Source of the DNA: Nannochloris sp. 'desiccata'
Lineage: Eukaryota; Chlorophyta; Trebouxiophyceae; Chlorellales; Chlorellaceae
Assembly: GCA_019044685.2 (NCBI GenBank)
Contig: JAGTXX020000009.1
Coordinates: forward strand, 620,001 to 684,000
Direction: 5' to 3'
DNA length: 64,000 bases
Shown here: positions 1 through 10,490 of the stretch, one piece after another
Layout: each line of letters opens with the position of its first letter
Numbering within the stretch: the first letter of the stretch is position 1
Notes under the pieces: model-generated
The model's input: only the letters and a program-made list of their open reading frames with translations
The model's database searches: none
Told to the model about the DNA's origin: nothing
Made by a program: the position numbers and the translations under genes

Positions 1-1
1 A

Positions 2-682
2 GAGGAGGTATCAAAACTACTAGGAGATCCTGCACGTGTGTTTACAACTAAATGCGTCATGCACGAGCTCCGTGGCTTGGGCAAAGATTACATCGCAACC
101 CGCCAAGCTTGCAAACGATATGCTCTACACAAGTGTGGCCACGAAGACCCAGTCTCCGCCGCGCAGTGCCTCGCTGAACAAGTAGTAGATGGAAATCATG
201 AGCATTTCTTTATAGCCACACAGGATAGAGCGTTGCAAAGGCAAGTTATCAATCTGCCAGGCGGGGCGGTGCTCTACACCTCTGTCAATGGGATCCACAT
301 AGAAAACCCCTCTGAAGCCCAGAAAAGGCATGTACAAGCAAAAGAAATAACCGGAGTGAGGTTTTTACCTCTTTTAACAAAAACAAAAGTGAAAAAAGAT
401 GGATCTGATGGGTCTGGGGATGAGGAAGGCAGCAGCAATGGGGAAGAGGAAGAAAAGCGGCGGCCATTGACAGGCAAATTTAGAAGAAATATAGCAAAAG
501 GACCAAATCCGTTATCTATGCAGAAGAAAAAGAAGAAAAAGGTTGATGCTGTTGGTGCACCTAGTGCTGTGCCTAGAGAAGTAGCATTAGATGGTGGGGA
601 AAGAGAGCCGAAAGCAAAGAGACAGCGAAGGAGACGAGCGAGCCGCGGCAATGACGGTGAAGATATCATAGGTATTGATTAA
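2..682 (+). CDS. UTP23: rRNA-processing protein UTP23, 3' part (5' end outside window)
   Basis: A PIN-fold nucleolar protein of the small-subunit processome, needed for early 18S rRNA processing and snR30 release. The frame is open from the window edge at base 2, so the start codon lies upstream; 226 residues are visible. The GTG at 38 is internal, because the residues before it (LLGDPARV) also fit the family. Family landmarks are LRGLGKDY, the Cys/His pattern CxxxxxxHxCGH of the UTP23 zinc site, GNHEHFFIATQDRALQ and the NPSEAQ segment. The last 100 residues are a basic, Lys/Arg-rich tail typical of nucleolar proteins. TGTAA lies 100 bases after the stop. The next gene is convergent. Confidence 0.88.
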   Translation, partial: EEVSKLLGDPARVFTTKCVMHELRGLGKDYIATRQACKRYALHKCGHEDPVSAAQCLAEQVVDGNHEHFFIATQDRALQRQVINLPGGAVLYTSVNGIHIENPSEAQKRHVQAKEITGVRFLPLLTKTKVKKDGSDGSGDEEGSSNGEEEEKRRPLTGKFRRNIAKGPNPLSMQKKKKKKVDAVGAPSAVPREVALDGGEREPKAKRQRRRRASRGNDGEDIIGID

Positions 683-692
683 TTAATCTTTC

Positions 693-712
693 TTGATTGA
701 TTGATTGATTGA
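693..712. repeat. TTGA tetranucleotide repeat
   Basis: Five perfect copies of TTGA just after the UTP23 stop, in its 3' untranslated region. Confidence 0.9.
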
Positions 713-781
713 TCGATAAAGTGGTGCATTCTACATTTAACTCAAACGGACGCAATAAGTGATGATACATGATACAGGTAC

Positions 782-786
782 TGTAA
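782..786 (+). terminator. TGTAA polyadenylation signal of UTP23
   Basis: TGTAA 100 bases after the UTP23 stop. This pentamer is the standard chlorophyte poly(A) signal; its use here is inferred from position only. Confidence 0.5.
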
Positions 787-816
787 TATCAACAGATAAC
801 ATAAGGGTTTTTTTCC

Positions 817-2208
817 CTAATTTTGTTGACCACCACCACCACCGCCATGACCACTCTCACCGCCGCTCTCAGTTCTCAGATTACTATTAACAAAAGCACT
901 ACCAATACCATTAATCGCGCGAATAGGAGATGGTATATCTTTTTTCAAATGCGTCGTACCAGGAGAGATTCCTCCTTTTGATGCCATACCTCCTGCAGGG
1001 TTCACGCCAACTCCTGGTTGCTGGAGCGGCTGCCCACCACCGGCACTGCCATGGCCACCCAATCTCGACGGAATTCCACCACTCTTCATGCTGTCTTTCT
1101 TTCCAAACGAGGACAAACTATTCATAGGGGTAAGATGTCCACTATTGGAATTACCCAACCCTTTCCACTGAGGCTTTCCACTGAGGCCGCCACCGCCAAA
1201 CAGATCATCATCTTCCAGGGGGCCTACATTTTTAATTACTTTAGGGATAGAAGGCTTCTTATCGAGGGTTTTACTGGGTGCAGTATTTGTACCTGGTAGA
1301 TGCTTTAGAGAACCTGCATCTGTTACGCCACCAATTTTTTTTCTGCGAGCATTCCCGCTATCAGGGCCAAGACCATCCCCAAGTTTGCTCTGTTGTTTCT
1401 GTGTAATATGCTCTAAGCCAGCAGATTCTGCGGTACCAGGCAGCTTTAAAGTAAGCGCATCATTATGTTTTATAAACCAATTTGCCAAGGCACCCATTGC
1501 CGCTTTATTTCTAACGTATTCTTTTTCATCGTCTGTGTCCATGCCAGATGAAGAGTGGCCGTCGTCTTTGCCATTTTTGGTTTGATTTCTATTCTTTTTG
1601 GCATTTCCTTTCTTGGGTCTTCCAGGTTTATTGCCAAATTTATTTAGATTGTCGCCAAGACGTGACTTCTTAGGTTTTTTTATACCCCCACCGCCGCTGG
1701 TGTCGTCAATGGCATTGCCCAGGTCGGAAGCCTCGCCACTGGCGGTGCCCATTCCGGTGCCGTGATCGCGTTTTCTCGAGCCTTTCTTGGAGGTTTTCTT
1801 TACTTTTTCCCCGTCGGTGTTTGTCTTGGGTTCCGTACCGCGAGGTATCCATGCGCCATCTGTACGTTTAATGTACTTCCATAGCTTGCCAGAGAGCCCA
1901 ATCCGGGAGAGGCGGGAACTTTTTTTATCAATCCATTCAATGTGTTCAGAAGTTTTCCTAGTCGCCGGGCTACGCAGTTTTATTTCATTGTAGCTCTCAG
2001 TTTCGTAGTAATACTGATACCATTCATTGCTCCCTGCAGGCCGCTCCACCATCACTCGAGGATCGTCTTCATCTTCTCTTTTGAACGTTGGGCAATCGAG
2101 ACGCTCTTCTGGCATGGAGATAGAAAACTTGGTGACTGCTTCTATTTTCTCAATCTCTTCATCATCACTAGATGACGACGAGGCTGAAGGGGAAGGAGAT
2201 GCTGACAT
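817..2208 (-). CDS. Uncharacterised basic low-complexity protein, 463 aa
   Basis: I do not recognise this protein. It is a single open frame with a good ATG. The N-terminus is Ser-rich and then acidic. Residues roughly 30-130 look folded, with several Trp/Tyr residues (EWYQYYYE, GLSGKLWKYIKR, GAWIPRG). The rest is disordered: Lys-rich clusters (KKTSKKGSRKRD, KPGRPKKGNAKKN) that could serve as nuclear localisation or AT-hook-like DNA-contact segments, then a Gly/Ser/Pro-rich tail ending in a run of glycines. A nuclear protein is likely, but that is inference. It converges on UTP23 and diverges from the glycosyltransferase starting at 2513. No intron was needed. Confidence 0.65.
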   Translation of the reverse strand: MSASPSPSASSSSSDDEEIEKIEAVTKFSISMPEERLDCPTFKREDEDDPRVMVERPAGSNEWYQYYYETESYNEIKLRSPATRKTSEHIEWIDKKSSRLSRIGLSGKLWKYIKRTDGAWIPRGTEPKTNTDGEKVKKTSKKGSRKRDHGTGMGTASGEASDLGNAIDDTSGGGGIKKPKKSRLGDNLNKFGNKPGRPKKGNAKKNRNQTKNGKDDGHSSSGMDTDDEKEYVRNKAAMGALANWFIKHNDALTLKLPGTAESAGLEHITQKQQSKLGDGLGPDSGNARRKKIGGVTDAGSLKHLPGTNTAPSKTLDKKPSIPKVIKNVGPLEDDDLFGGGGLSGKPQWKGLGNSNSGHLTPMNSLSSFGKKDSMKSGGIPSRLGGHGSAGGGQPLQQPGVGVNPAGGMASKGGISPGTTHLKKDIPSPIRAINGIGSAFVNSNLRTESGGESGHGGGGGGQQN

Positions 2209-2512
2209 TTAATTTTATTTTTTAAACTTTTGATCAATAGTCAAATCATAATTGTTAGATCATTAACATCGAAAACTAGGCAAGGTTCCTTGATGCTGAA
2301 GGAAATACCATGCTTTATCAAATAAGACGATAAAAACAGAGCAAGGCCTGTGAGTGAGAACAAATTTCGTTCCCTTCGACGGCCGTTCTCGATTAGTCGC
2401 CTCGGACGTGACAGCGACCCCGAGCAATTATATTGCTTTATTAAGCTTCACCCCACCTCTCAGCAGACTAACCTATATACTTTTCCCATTGATCCAATTG
2501 TTTATGTAATTT
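2209..2512. other. Divergent intergenic region
   Basis: It holds the promoters of the basic protein (-) and the first GT14 gene (+). I see no coding exon, RNA gene or clear element beyond AT-rich sequence. Confidence 0.5.
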
Positions 2513-3820
2513 ATGGCTGCTCCAAGGCCGAAGGAAGCGTCTTTTAGCCGACGCCACCGCCGTCGAGCTGTTCGCCTCGCTTTTGCTGGCTTGCTCATTG
2601 TTGCAGTGAACTTCTTTGTGCAAAGAGCTAGAGAACTACTATCAATGAAGTTCAGTGTGCTCGCTCCGGGTGCCCTAATGGAGGGAGGTAGCGGCGTGCC
2701 CCGCATAGCCTTGCTCTTTTTAACCAAAGGAGAAATGCATCACGAACAGACCTGGAAGGCCTGGTTTGACGTTGCAGGGTATGTATTGCCTCGTGCTGCG
2801 GTGCTAGAAAAGTGCTCGCAAGGTCTCTCTGGAGTGGAAGACGTCAGAGCAATGTGCGGAACACTCGACAGTGCCTCCTCGGGCGGGTCAGATGTTATTG
2901 CTGCACAGATGCTCTTTTCTATCTATATTCACGCCCCCCCTAGCTTTGGGGGGTATGTTCCAGAATCCCTATGGGCTCCATATCGTATTTATGATCAAAT
3001 TCAGACCCGCTGGGGCGATCACTCGTTGACTGCAGCCACAAAGGCGCTTTTGAAAAGTGCTATTGCAAACCCCTTGAACCAAAGATTTGTTCTGATTAGC
3101 GAATCTGACATCCCGTTATACGACCCTCTGACGTTCTATATGCAACTCATGAGCGAAGAAAAGTCTAGAGTCAATGCATGCTCGGGTGGCCGCAGTGATA
3201 TGCCTTGGCGCTGGTCTGATAGAATGAAAACCGAACACATGAACGCCACGCATTGGCGCAAAAGCAGTCAATGGTTTGCTTTACAACGTAAACACGCGGA
3301 AATTGTTGTTAATGATGAAGAAGTAGAAGACAGTTTTAAGAAATATTGTAATATGGCCTTTGACCCCGACTTGAATCGGATCAGGGACTGCATTTCGGAT
3401 GAGCATTACATCCCAGTTTTAATGGCTGTGCATGGTTTAGAAAACGAAATGGACTGCAGTAGTTGGGGTATTTCTGCCTTAGATTGGTCCAGAGGTGGAG
3501 CCCATCCAAAAAGTTATGCCGACCCTCAAGAAATCACTCCTCAATTGATTTATTCGCTTCGTGGAGGTGCAGAAAAGGCTGAAGCTGCAGAAAAGGCACA
3601 AATATCAGCGCAAAAACAGTTTTGGCCGTGTGAAACGGTGCCAAAGACAGTAGAAGAGTGTACTTTGGTGCCAGAACCGCCAGAATTTGAGCCTATAACT
3701 GGAGGGCCGATGCTTTTGGCGAGAAAGTTTCCCGTAGGATCAGCCGTGGCTGTGGAAATGCTGATGAAGGAGTGTAGTAGCTCAGGCTTGGGGTTGCTCA
3801 GCGGAAGACCGTGTAGCTAA
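2513..3820 (+). CDS. Core-2/I-branching-type glycosyltransferase (GT14), intronless copy
   Basis: A predicted Golgi type II membrane glycosyltransferase of the core-2/I-branching (GT14, DUF266) family; donor and acceptor are unknown. Its 435 residues begin with a basic cytosolic stretch and a signal anchor at about residues 21-36. The catalytic domain starts at about 64 with RIALLFLTKGEMHHEQTW, followed by IYIHAPPSF, the FVLISESDIPLYDP segment that aligns with the family's SxxDxPL motif, and the late SDEHYIPVL and WSRGGAHPKSY blocks. The start is the first ATG in frame. A close paralogue follows at 4409 on the same strand. It differs in having an intron, which falls within the HAPPSF block that is continuous here. 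Confidence 0.88.
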   Translation: MAAPRPKEASFSRRHRRRAVRLAFAGLLIVAVNFFVQRARELLSMKFSVLAPGALMEGGSGVPRIALLFLTKGEMHHEQTWKAWFDVAGYVLPRAAVLEKCSQGLSGVEDVRAMCGTLDSASSGGSDVIAAQMLFSIYIHAPPSFGGYVPESLWAPYRIYDQIQTRWGDHSLTAATKALLKSAIANPLNQRFVLISESDIPLYDPLTFYMQLMSEEKSRVNACSGGRSDMPWRWSDRMKTEHMNATHWRKSSQWFALQRKHAEIVVNDEEVEDSFKKYCNMAFDPDLNRIRDCISDEHYIPVLMAVHGLENEMDCSSWGISALDWSRGGAHPKSYADPQEITPQLIYSLRGGAEKAEAAEKAQISAQKQFWPCETVPKTVEECTLVPEPPEFEPITGGPMLLARKFPVGSAVAVEMLMKECSSSGLGLLSGRPCS

Positions 3821-3837
3821 AGAGAGAGAGAGAGAGA
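3821..3837. repeat. (AG)n microsatellite
   Basis: An uninterrupted AG dinucleotide run directly after the stop of the first GT14 gene. Confidence 0.9.
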
Positions 3838-4408
3838 TTTATTGATATAAACCAAGTCTAGAACTGATTTTTCAACTACAGTGAGTTATTAATTAAATTT
3901 GTAAGATTTGAACTTGTTCCCTTCAAGTTTATAATTCTCTCCCCCGTTGACCAGTCAGCAAAGAAATTTTTTGATGCTGCTTCTAGCCACGCTCCTAGCA
4001 TGTTATTATAACAAATGGTTGTCTAAGTTCGACTAATTATATAATGTTGCCATATGTGTAATATCTATTCTTTAGCAGCGATAAACGTCAATAGAAGGTT
4101 GCCACGTCGGAAATATCAACCTAAAATAATCCAGGTTTTTCAAAAATCCTCGGCTTGGCCGACAGGGACTCTCTGAGGGGGCGGTGGTGAGAAGGTAGCG
4201 CGTTGGGTAAATTATAGAGCTATTGTGGCAACACTTTCTCTCATATCTCCCTCATTTAAAGTTATTTATATATACATTGTAGAACATCATAGACATATTT
4301 CCTCAAGCAATGCCAGCGAATGATTGATGCAAGGCTTCTTGTCTCCGAGGCAAAAATATAGCTTCTATTTTATTGCTTTTACCACGCCGCAAGTCTCCTG
4401 TCGCTACC
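3821..4408. other. Intergenic region between the two GT14 genes
   Basis: It contains an (AG)n run, a TGTAA poly(A) signal at 3900-3904 for the upstream gene, and a GC-rich patch with GGCGGTGG at 4180-4187, 229 bases before the ATG of the second GT14 gene. No coding exon seen. Confidence 0.5.
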
Positions 4409-6430
4409 ATGGCACCCCGCAAAGCCCTTGAAAATATCCAATATAATATACTGGCAGCAGCAGAGAGCGGCCTGCCTCCGTCTAACGTCGTGCTTCAGCC
4501 ACCCTCAACTGGCAAAGCCCCAAAACGGTCTCGCTCTCGTCTGACAACCTGTTCGTTAAAGCCATGGGCTATTCTAAGCCTGCTGGTACTCTCCCTGACC
4601 ATTTTTAGCAAGAGTTTTGGATACATGCTTAGAAACAATGACCAGAAAGCTGCCGAGCTCGTCATCAACATTCTAGAAGAAAATGAGCCTCAAGTAATGG
4701 TGTTAGAAAAAAAGCGCAGCAACGTTGTCAACACAGCAATAGCAGGAGGAGGAGGAGAAGGTCACAGCCAAGTCACTCTTGCCAAGAAAAACGAACGGAG
4801 CACTTTAGAAGAAGCTCAAAGCATCATTGAAGAAGATAAACTCGTGCTTCATGCAATCCAAGAACTAAAACGTCGACCGTGGCCAAAAATGCTTCCTCCC
4901 ATTCAAGTGCTGCCTAGTAGCCCTGATGCCTGTGCTGAGGCAACACACACGCCTAAAGTAGCTATTTTATTCCTGACACGTGGCAATTTGTTCCATGAAC
5001 CCAGCTGGAAGGAATGGTTTCGTAGTGCAGCAGGTGTCTTACCAGCAGAAAATGCCGCTCTTCAAAATACAGATGCAGGAAGAAATCTTTGCAGCAGCAA
5101 TAACAGCAACATCAATAGTATACATGATACTGATATTATAGCATCACAACATTTGTTTAATGTGTATATTCATGCTCCACCTAGTTTCAATGGTAAGTTA
5201 AAGAAAGGAAGAAACTGATTTCATCTTTCTCCTAGCTGTCTTGTTCCGTGGAATTTTAATCCTTAGTTTTTATAGGGGTGGCCTGAAGCCACGCTGGTGG
5301 CTTCTTACGATCCCTTAAGTCACGCTGTGTGTCACCCTGTTGGGGTTATTTTGCGTTGTTTTGTTTTAATTTTTAACCTCTTTTTTCTCCTTTTCTTTAT
5401 AGAATCTGAGCTCAGCCCTCTCTGGAAAAATCACATGATCCAAAACCGTCTCAACCCCACCTGGGGCAGTGCGGATCTCGTTCAAGCTACCCGCTTCCTT
5501 CTTTGGGAAGCCTTTCGTGACCCTAGCAATCAACGGTTCATTCTTTTAAGCGAATCAGATCTCCCTTTATTCCACCCTCTCGTCCTCTACCAACAAATAA
5601 TGGGCGAAGAAAAATCTCGTACGAATGCATGGCCGCGTCATTTTAGCCAATTAGATACCTGGCGATGGACATGGCGCATGGCGATGCCGCCACACAATAT
5701 CTTGCAAAGCCTGTGGAGGAAATCTGGTCAGTTTTTCTCTCTAATTAGATCCCACGCGGAGCTTGTCTTGAGAGATAATGACGTGTTTCGGGGATTCCAA
5801 GAGTACTGTAAAAGCGGATGGGATGATGATTATAAGAGATGGCGAGATTGCTATTCTGATGAACACTACATACCGACTTTGTTAGCGATGCATAGGAGAG
5901 AAAATGAGACATTGCAGGAAGTCGGGAGTGTTACCTTTGCTGATTGGACGCAAGGTGGAGCTCATCCACGGGATTATACTAAGGACGATGTTTCAGTGGA
6001 TTTGTTTGGTGGAAAATTAGGGATTGACGAGGCGTGTTTGACCCCAAATTTAGATAGAAACATTTTATTGGAAGAAGTGGAGAAGACGTTCATTAGAATC
6101 GACGAAATGGAGAATCTGGGTAATGATGTTGATTCCTGTAAAGAGGAAGAAGGAGAGGATGGCTGTGTTGAAAAACAGCGGGCGCGAGTGGAATTTTTAC
6201 GCGGCTTTTTGTCTCTGCAAGCACAGGCACCGCCACTGAAGTCGACATGTTTTGTGACTACTAGAAAGTTTGGGCCCGGAACAGTAGATTCCATGCTTGA
6301 CGATGTCTTCCTTCAATGCGATAATAATGGATTATCTTTACTAAATAAGGATGTGTGCGAGCGTGCAGTTGCTGGAAGGATAGAGCAACAACGATGGGCG
6401 GCGCTTGCGGCGATGGAACGTGCTTCTTGA
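4409..6430 (+). CDS. Core-2/I-branching-type glycosyltransferase (GT14), second tandem copy
   Basis: Paralogue of the gene at 2513, with the same predicted Golgi role. Two exons, 4409..5192 and 5403..6430, joined in phase 1 (GTAAGT donor, TTTATAG acceptor), give 603 residues. The start is the ATG at 4409 in a strong CTACCATGG context; upstream frame without ATG was ignored. A signal anchor lies near residues 50-70 (ILSLLVLSLTIF), followed by a longer stem than in the first copy. The catalytic blocks match it: VAILFLTRGNLFHEPSW, VYIHAPPSF, RFILLSESDLPLFHPL, YSDEHYIPTLL and WTQGGAHPRDY. The intron interrupts just after HAPPSFN. TGTAA lies at 6560. Confidence 0.88.
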
Positions 6431-6666
6431 GAGAAAACCTAACTTTACAACTTGTTTGTTTGCTTGATATATGTTCTTCAAGGCTTTGATACACATTTGA
6501 TATAGCTTATTTGGTTCGCTTTGCTTTGCCTGTTAGTATTTAGCAAACTGATTGCTTCCTGTAAAAGAAGAATCAAAATTAGAGGCTGAGGCGCCCGCAC
6601 TGCGGCAATGACTTAGAAAATTAAAGGTTAAATTCAGTCGCTTCCCAGGACGCCAAATTAAGAAAC

Positions 6667-7648
6667 ATGTCTAAAGGGAAAATAGCGAGCATTAAGCTCA
6701 CATGCTATAATAAAGATGTTTATGAGCCATCAGATGTACGCCATCGGATTCAGATCAATAATTAGCGATTATACAATTTTTATATCGATTGGGTTCCTTT
6801 TTTTGCTTTGCAGGACAGTTTTCTATTAGCAGATGCTCTACTAGAACTTTCAACTAGCTGGCGAAAAGGCTGGCCCCGCATGTAAGTTTTTTTCTCATTA
6901 TTTCAACTTTTTTCTGCCCCCGCATCGCTTCCCCCTGCTAGCTCACCTGTCTTCATTCTTCTTTCCTTTCCCAATTCTGTATAGAGCCCTAGAAATTGGC
7001 AGTGGTAGTGGCTATATAATCACATCTCTAGCTCTCATCCTTCAAAACTCTGCTGGCGCACCCACGAGATCCACCCACCAACTATTCGCCACTGATCTCA
7101 ACCCCGCTGCAGCTGCCGCCACCTTAGAAACTCTTCAAGCCCACGGCGTAGCCAACTCCACTGACCTACTAATTACAGATCTAGCATCTGGAATATTACC
7201 TAGATTAGCAGGTGCCGTCGATCTGTTATTATTTAACCCTCCGTACGTACCCACGCCCGAAGAGGAAGTGGAGCGGGGCGGAATCGCTGCTGCCTGGGCT
7301 GGAGGCTGGAAAGGGAGAAGAGTAATCGATAGATTGATGCCACTCATACCGCAATTGTTATCTGAAAGTGGGGAAATGTTGATGGTGACTGTCCCTGATA
7401 ACGATCCACAAGGTAAGTTTGACTAGAAGGAGGCCTTTTGCAACGCCTTTTTTTTTTGTTATGTCGGGAAACATCCCCAGCCAGTAAGCTCAATGTTTTT
7501 ACCTCTTTTTCTTACTAAATATGCTGCAGAACTAATACAAATAATGAATAGGCATGGGTTCACTGGTATGATAGTCGCTGAAAGGGCAGCAGATGAAGAA
7601 TTTTTGCAAATACTGCATTTTCAACGTCGCTCTGCTCCCTCCTCTTGA
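6667..7648 (+). CDS. N6AMT1: HemK/N6AMT1-type protein glutamine methyltransferase
   Basis: Eukaryotic HemK2/MTQ2-type enzyme that, with TRMT112, methylates the glutamine of the GGQ motif of release factor eRF1. Four exons: 6667..6735, 6814..6881, 6985..7412 and 7530..7648, all GT-AG and phase-consistent, giving 227 residues (human protein about 214). Exon 1 ends in VYEPSD and exon 2 starts DSFLLADAL, as in the family. The SAM-binding LEIGSGSGYI is in exon 3, followed by ATDLNPAAAAATLET and the catalytic FNPPYVPTP. The C-terminus is LIQIMNRHGFTGMIVAERAADEE. The second intron splits the codon just before the SAM loop. TGTAA at 7801. Confidence 0.92.
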
Positions 7649-8083
7649 ACTCAATTTCAATTTTATTAGTTATTTAAGAATCAAATTTACACAAATATCT
7701 CCTATTTTAGTACCAGTAGTAATATACTAAATGCATGGTCGTTGATTTTCTAAGTAATATAAAATACACAGGTAGGAAATTAATTCCGTCTTCTCCAAGT
7801 TGTAAAAAATTATAATACACAGCAAATGAACTTGATCTAGGACCGAAAATGAAATAGCACAGATGGCGGAGAAGGCGCCTGAAGGAAGAGGGACAAAAAA
7901 AAAAAAGCAAGCAAAAAGGAAAGGGGGCAAGGGCCCCAAAAAGAATCATCACTTTTTTCAAGGTGGGAAGGGAAATCTGGAAAAATGCAGCACCTTTTAA
8001 TTTGTTTCAAACGTTTTTTAAAATTGCTAATTAATTCTGATTTATGTAGAACTCAGTAGAACAGAAATTGGGAACGCTCTTCT
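7649..8083. other. Convergent intergenic region
   Basis: It holds the 3' ends of the methyltransferase (+) and the sigma factor (-), with an A-run near 7895-7907. No coding exon or RNA gene seen. Confidence 0.5.
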
Positions 8084-10102
8084 TTAGAACAGGCCTCCAG
8101 TATCAGCAGCAGCTTGCAGTAATCTATCGATATCTCTTTTCGTTAAAGGCTCCCCTTCTCTAATCCTTTCAACTAAACGAAGACGCCATGGTGACCTCAA
8201 TTTTTTCATGGCTTTGGCTTCTAGCTGACGAATACGTTCCCGACTTAAGTCATACAACGCACCAGTCGCTTTCAACCCCAGCCCCATTTCACCAGTCTCG
8301 AAATCAATAGCTACATCTTCAACAATTTTATTAAACGCAGCAGTAGGATCTGTGCCGTTGCCCGCAGCAATTGCTGCAGCTTCTGCTAATAATTCCTCTT
8401 CTAAGGCAGCTAAAGTCCGTTTCATCTCTACGGGAGAACTGGTATAATGTAAACCATAGCGCAAACGCATGATATTACGTTCTCTGGTGTCTAAAGTACT
8501 CAACAACAAAGTCAATGTTTCTCTCATGTACTCGACTCTCTCGTCGGCATCTACAGGATCTCCCGAGAAGTCATCCTCTTCTTCTACCCAAATATCATCC
8601 GCACCAGGTGCTTCACGACCCATTTCTTTGACTCCACCAGCGCCACCGCCTCCAGATCGCATCACAGCGATCTCTTCAACTGTTTTTGGCACACGGGTGG
8701 AGCGGAGAAGGGCGACAAATCGATTTAAAGGTAAGCCCATGGCTGCTGCGAGCTCCTTATGGGTTGGAGGGCCATCTCTATCAGGTTGAGATGATAATTC
8801 TCTTTTCACTTTATTCAAGCGCATCAAGGTTTCGACTACATGAACAGGTAATCGTACATCTCGTCCTTGCTCAGAGATTGCTCTTGTGATTGCTTGTCGA
8901 ATCCACCAATGAGCGTAAGTAGAGAATTTAAATCCTTTAGAAGGGTCGAATTTCTCAATTGCTTTTTTGAGACCGATGATGCCTTCAGGGATCAAGTCGC
9001 TGGTGTCAAGTCCTTTATTTGTATAGCGTTTTGCAATAGATATGACCATACGAATGTTAAATTCAACCATGAGACCCCGTGCGTCCTCTGCCAGGACCAC
9101 AGCACGCGCAGCAGCTTGTGCGGAAGTGAGACCTGCAGATGCAGCGACGTCTTCGAGGGAAGGGCGTTTGCCAAGAGCTGCTGCGAGAGAGGCAGCAGCA
9201 GCACGCACAGAGTTGCCACGGCTGATAATGCGGGCAAGGCGTTGTTCTTGTTTGCCGTTAAGAAGAGGGATGTTGCCTAGGCTGGAAAGGAAACTAGAGT
9301 AGGTGCTATTGCCGACAGCGGCAGAACCAATGCCAGCAGTGCGAGAATTCATACTGCAGAAAAGAAGAAGAAAAAAGAAAGTTGTCGGAAACCAGTCAGA
9401 ATTTCGAAAAACTAGTGAGACAATTGAGAAATCCTCAGCATGCTCTGGTTCTTCCAGAACGAGTGTGTAATATACAATCTACACCTACCTTCTGCTACGT
9501 TTAGATGAACGGTTAGTCCTAAGCCAAGCACGAAGCTTTGCTAAGAAGGCAGCGTCATTGGCCACCTCATCTTGGGAGTCAACCTCAGACGTAGTATCCA
9601 CGGAAATAAGCCTACTTGTGGCACGGTTAAACTTTCCAACAGGCATTCTGGAACCCTTGCTGCGCTTGGATCGCGACATTCTCGTAGAAGGCACCACTTG
9701 GAGATCTGAACTTGAGGTGCCCTCTCGATTTAAACCCGAAGTGGAAGCACCTACAGACGACCCACGCCTTGTCTTGATTTGTTGCTGAGACTCATCCTCG
9801 GCAGAGGAAGGCGTTTCGACGGGCCAAGACAGCTCCTCCAGCTCTTCAACAAGCTCACAAGTGGCCAAGCCAGAATGTCCTTGAGCCCTGTACGCAGCTT
9901 CAAGCTGCTTGGAGTGCTCTAAAAGCTGTCTAAAGAGTAATTCGTCTGTTTCTTTTGTCTGTGCAGGGGCATCAGCTACTGTAGCGGAAACTCGTCTACG
10001 AGGGTGCATATTTCCAGATACATGGCCAGAACCAGGCGCTCCAGTCCCTGGACGTGGAGCAGAAGCACCCAATGAGCAGTTCACTGCCACAGTTCTATAC
10101 AT
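8084..10102 (-). CDS. Plastid RNA polymerase sigma-70 factor
   Basis: Nuclear-encoded sigma factor for the bacterial-type plastid RNA polymerase. Two exons (10102..9489 and 9353..8084, phase 2, GTAGGT donor, CTGCAG acceptor) give 627 residues. Residues 1-205 are a Ser/Arg-rich transit peptide and non-conserved region. Region 1.2-like sequence follows (TYSSFLSSLGNIPLLNGKQE). Region 2 is near residue 300: FNIRMVISIAKRY, PEGIIGLKKAIEKFDPSKG and FSTYAHWWIRQAITRAI. Region 3 is LPVHVVETLMRLNKV. Region 4 begins DTRERNIMRLRYGL and ends in the -35-contacting LSRERIRQLEAKAMKKLR. Between them are about 67 residues where E. coli sigma-70 has about 17. Divergent from ALS, 388 bases away. Confidence 0.93.
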
Positions 10103-10490
10103 TCTACTGATTGCTAAGGCGGGTTTGAAGGCTAAACCCTCACAAAAGCCCTGGAGGAAGGGACAATTTTAAATTTAATTCGTGAAAGTTTGAGGTTTGA
10201 CTGCGAATCAAAGCCCCTTTTCAATAAATTCAAATGCGTATTGTGGTATATTTAAGATGCAGAACAATTTTTGTGGTTTGAAAATACAAGGCTAGGGCGA
10301 AAATGTTCCTGATTTGCTTCATCTTGAAACCTCGAAACTTTCGCCCAGTTGGACCCTGGCGCCTGAGTTTTGGCAAGTTGCGACGATTTCAAAGCTTCTG
10401 CCAACCAAAAGTTCGATAAACCAATAATTACTGGTCTATTACGTTGAAGTGTAGAGGCTGCAGGAAGCGTTCCACTTCTTACGAGCCACA
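10103..10490. other. Divergent promoter region, sigma factor / ALS
   Basis: It drives the plastid sigma factor (-) and acetolactate synthase (+). No coding exon is supported within it. Confidence 0.5.

Noticed and set aside
274..669. Minus-strand open frame with a phenylalanine run
   Set aside because: It is the reverse complement of the Lys/Glu-rich UTP23 tail and has no independent features.
4020..4050. GTTCGA-containing stretch resembling a tRNA T-loop
   Set aside because: No matching acceptor stem, D-arm or anticodon arm nearby. No tRNA was found elsewhere by eye either.
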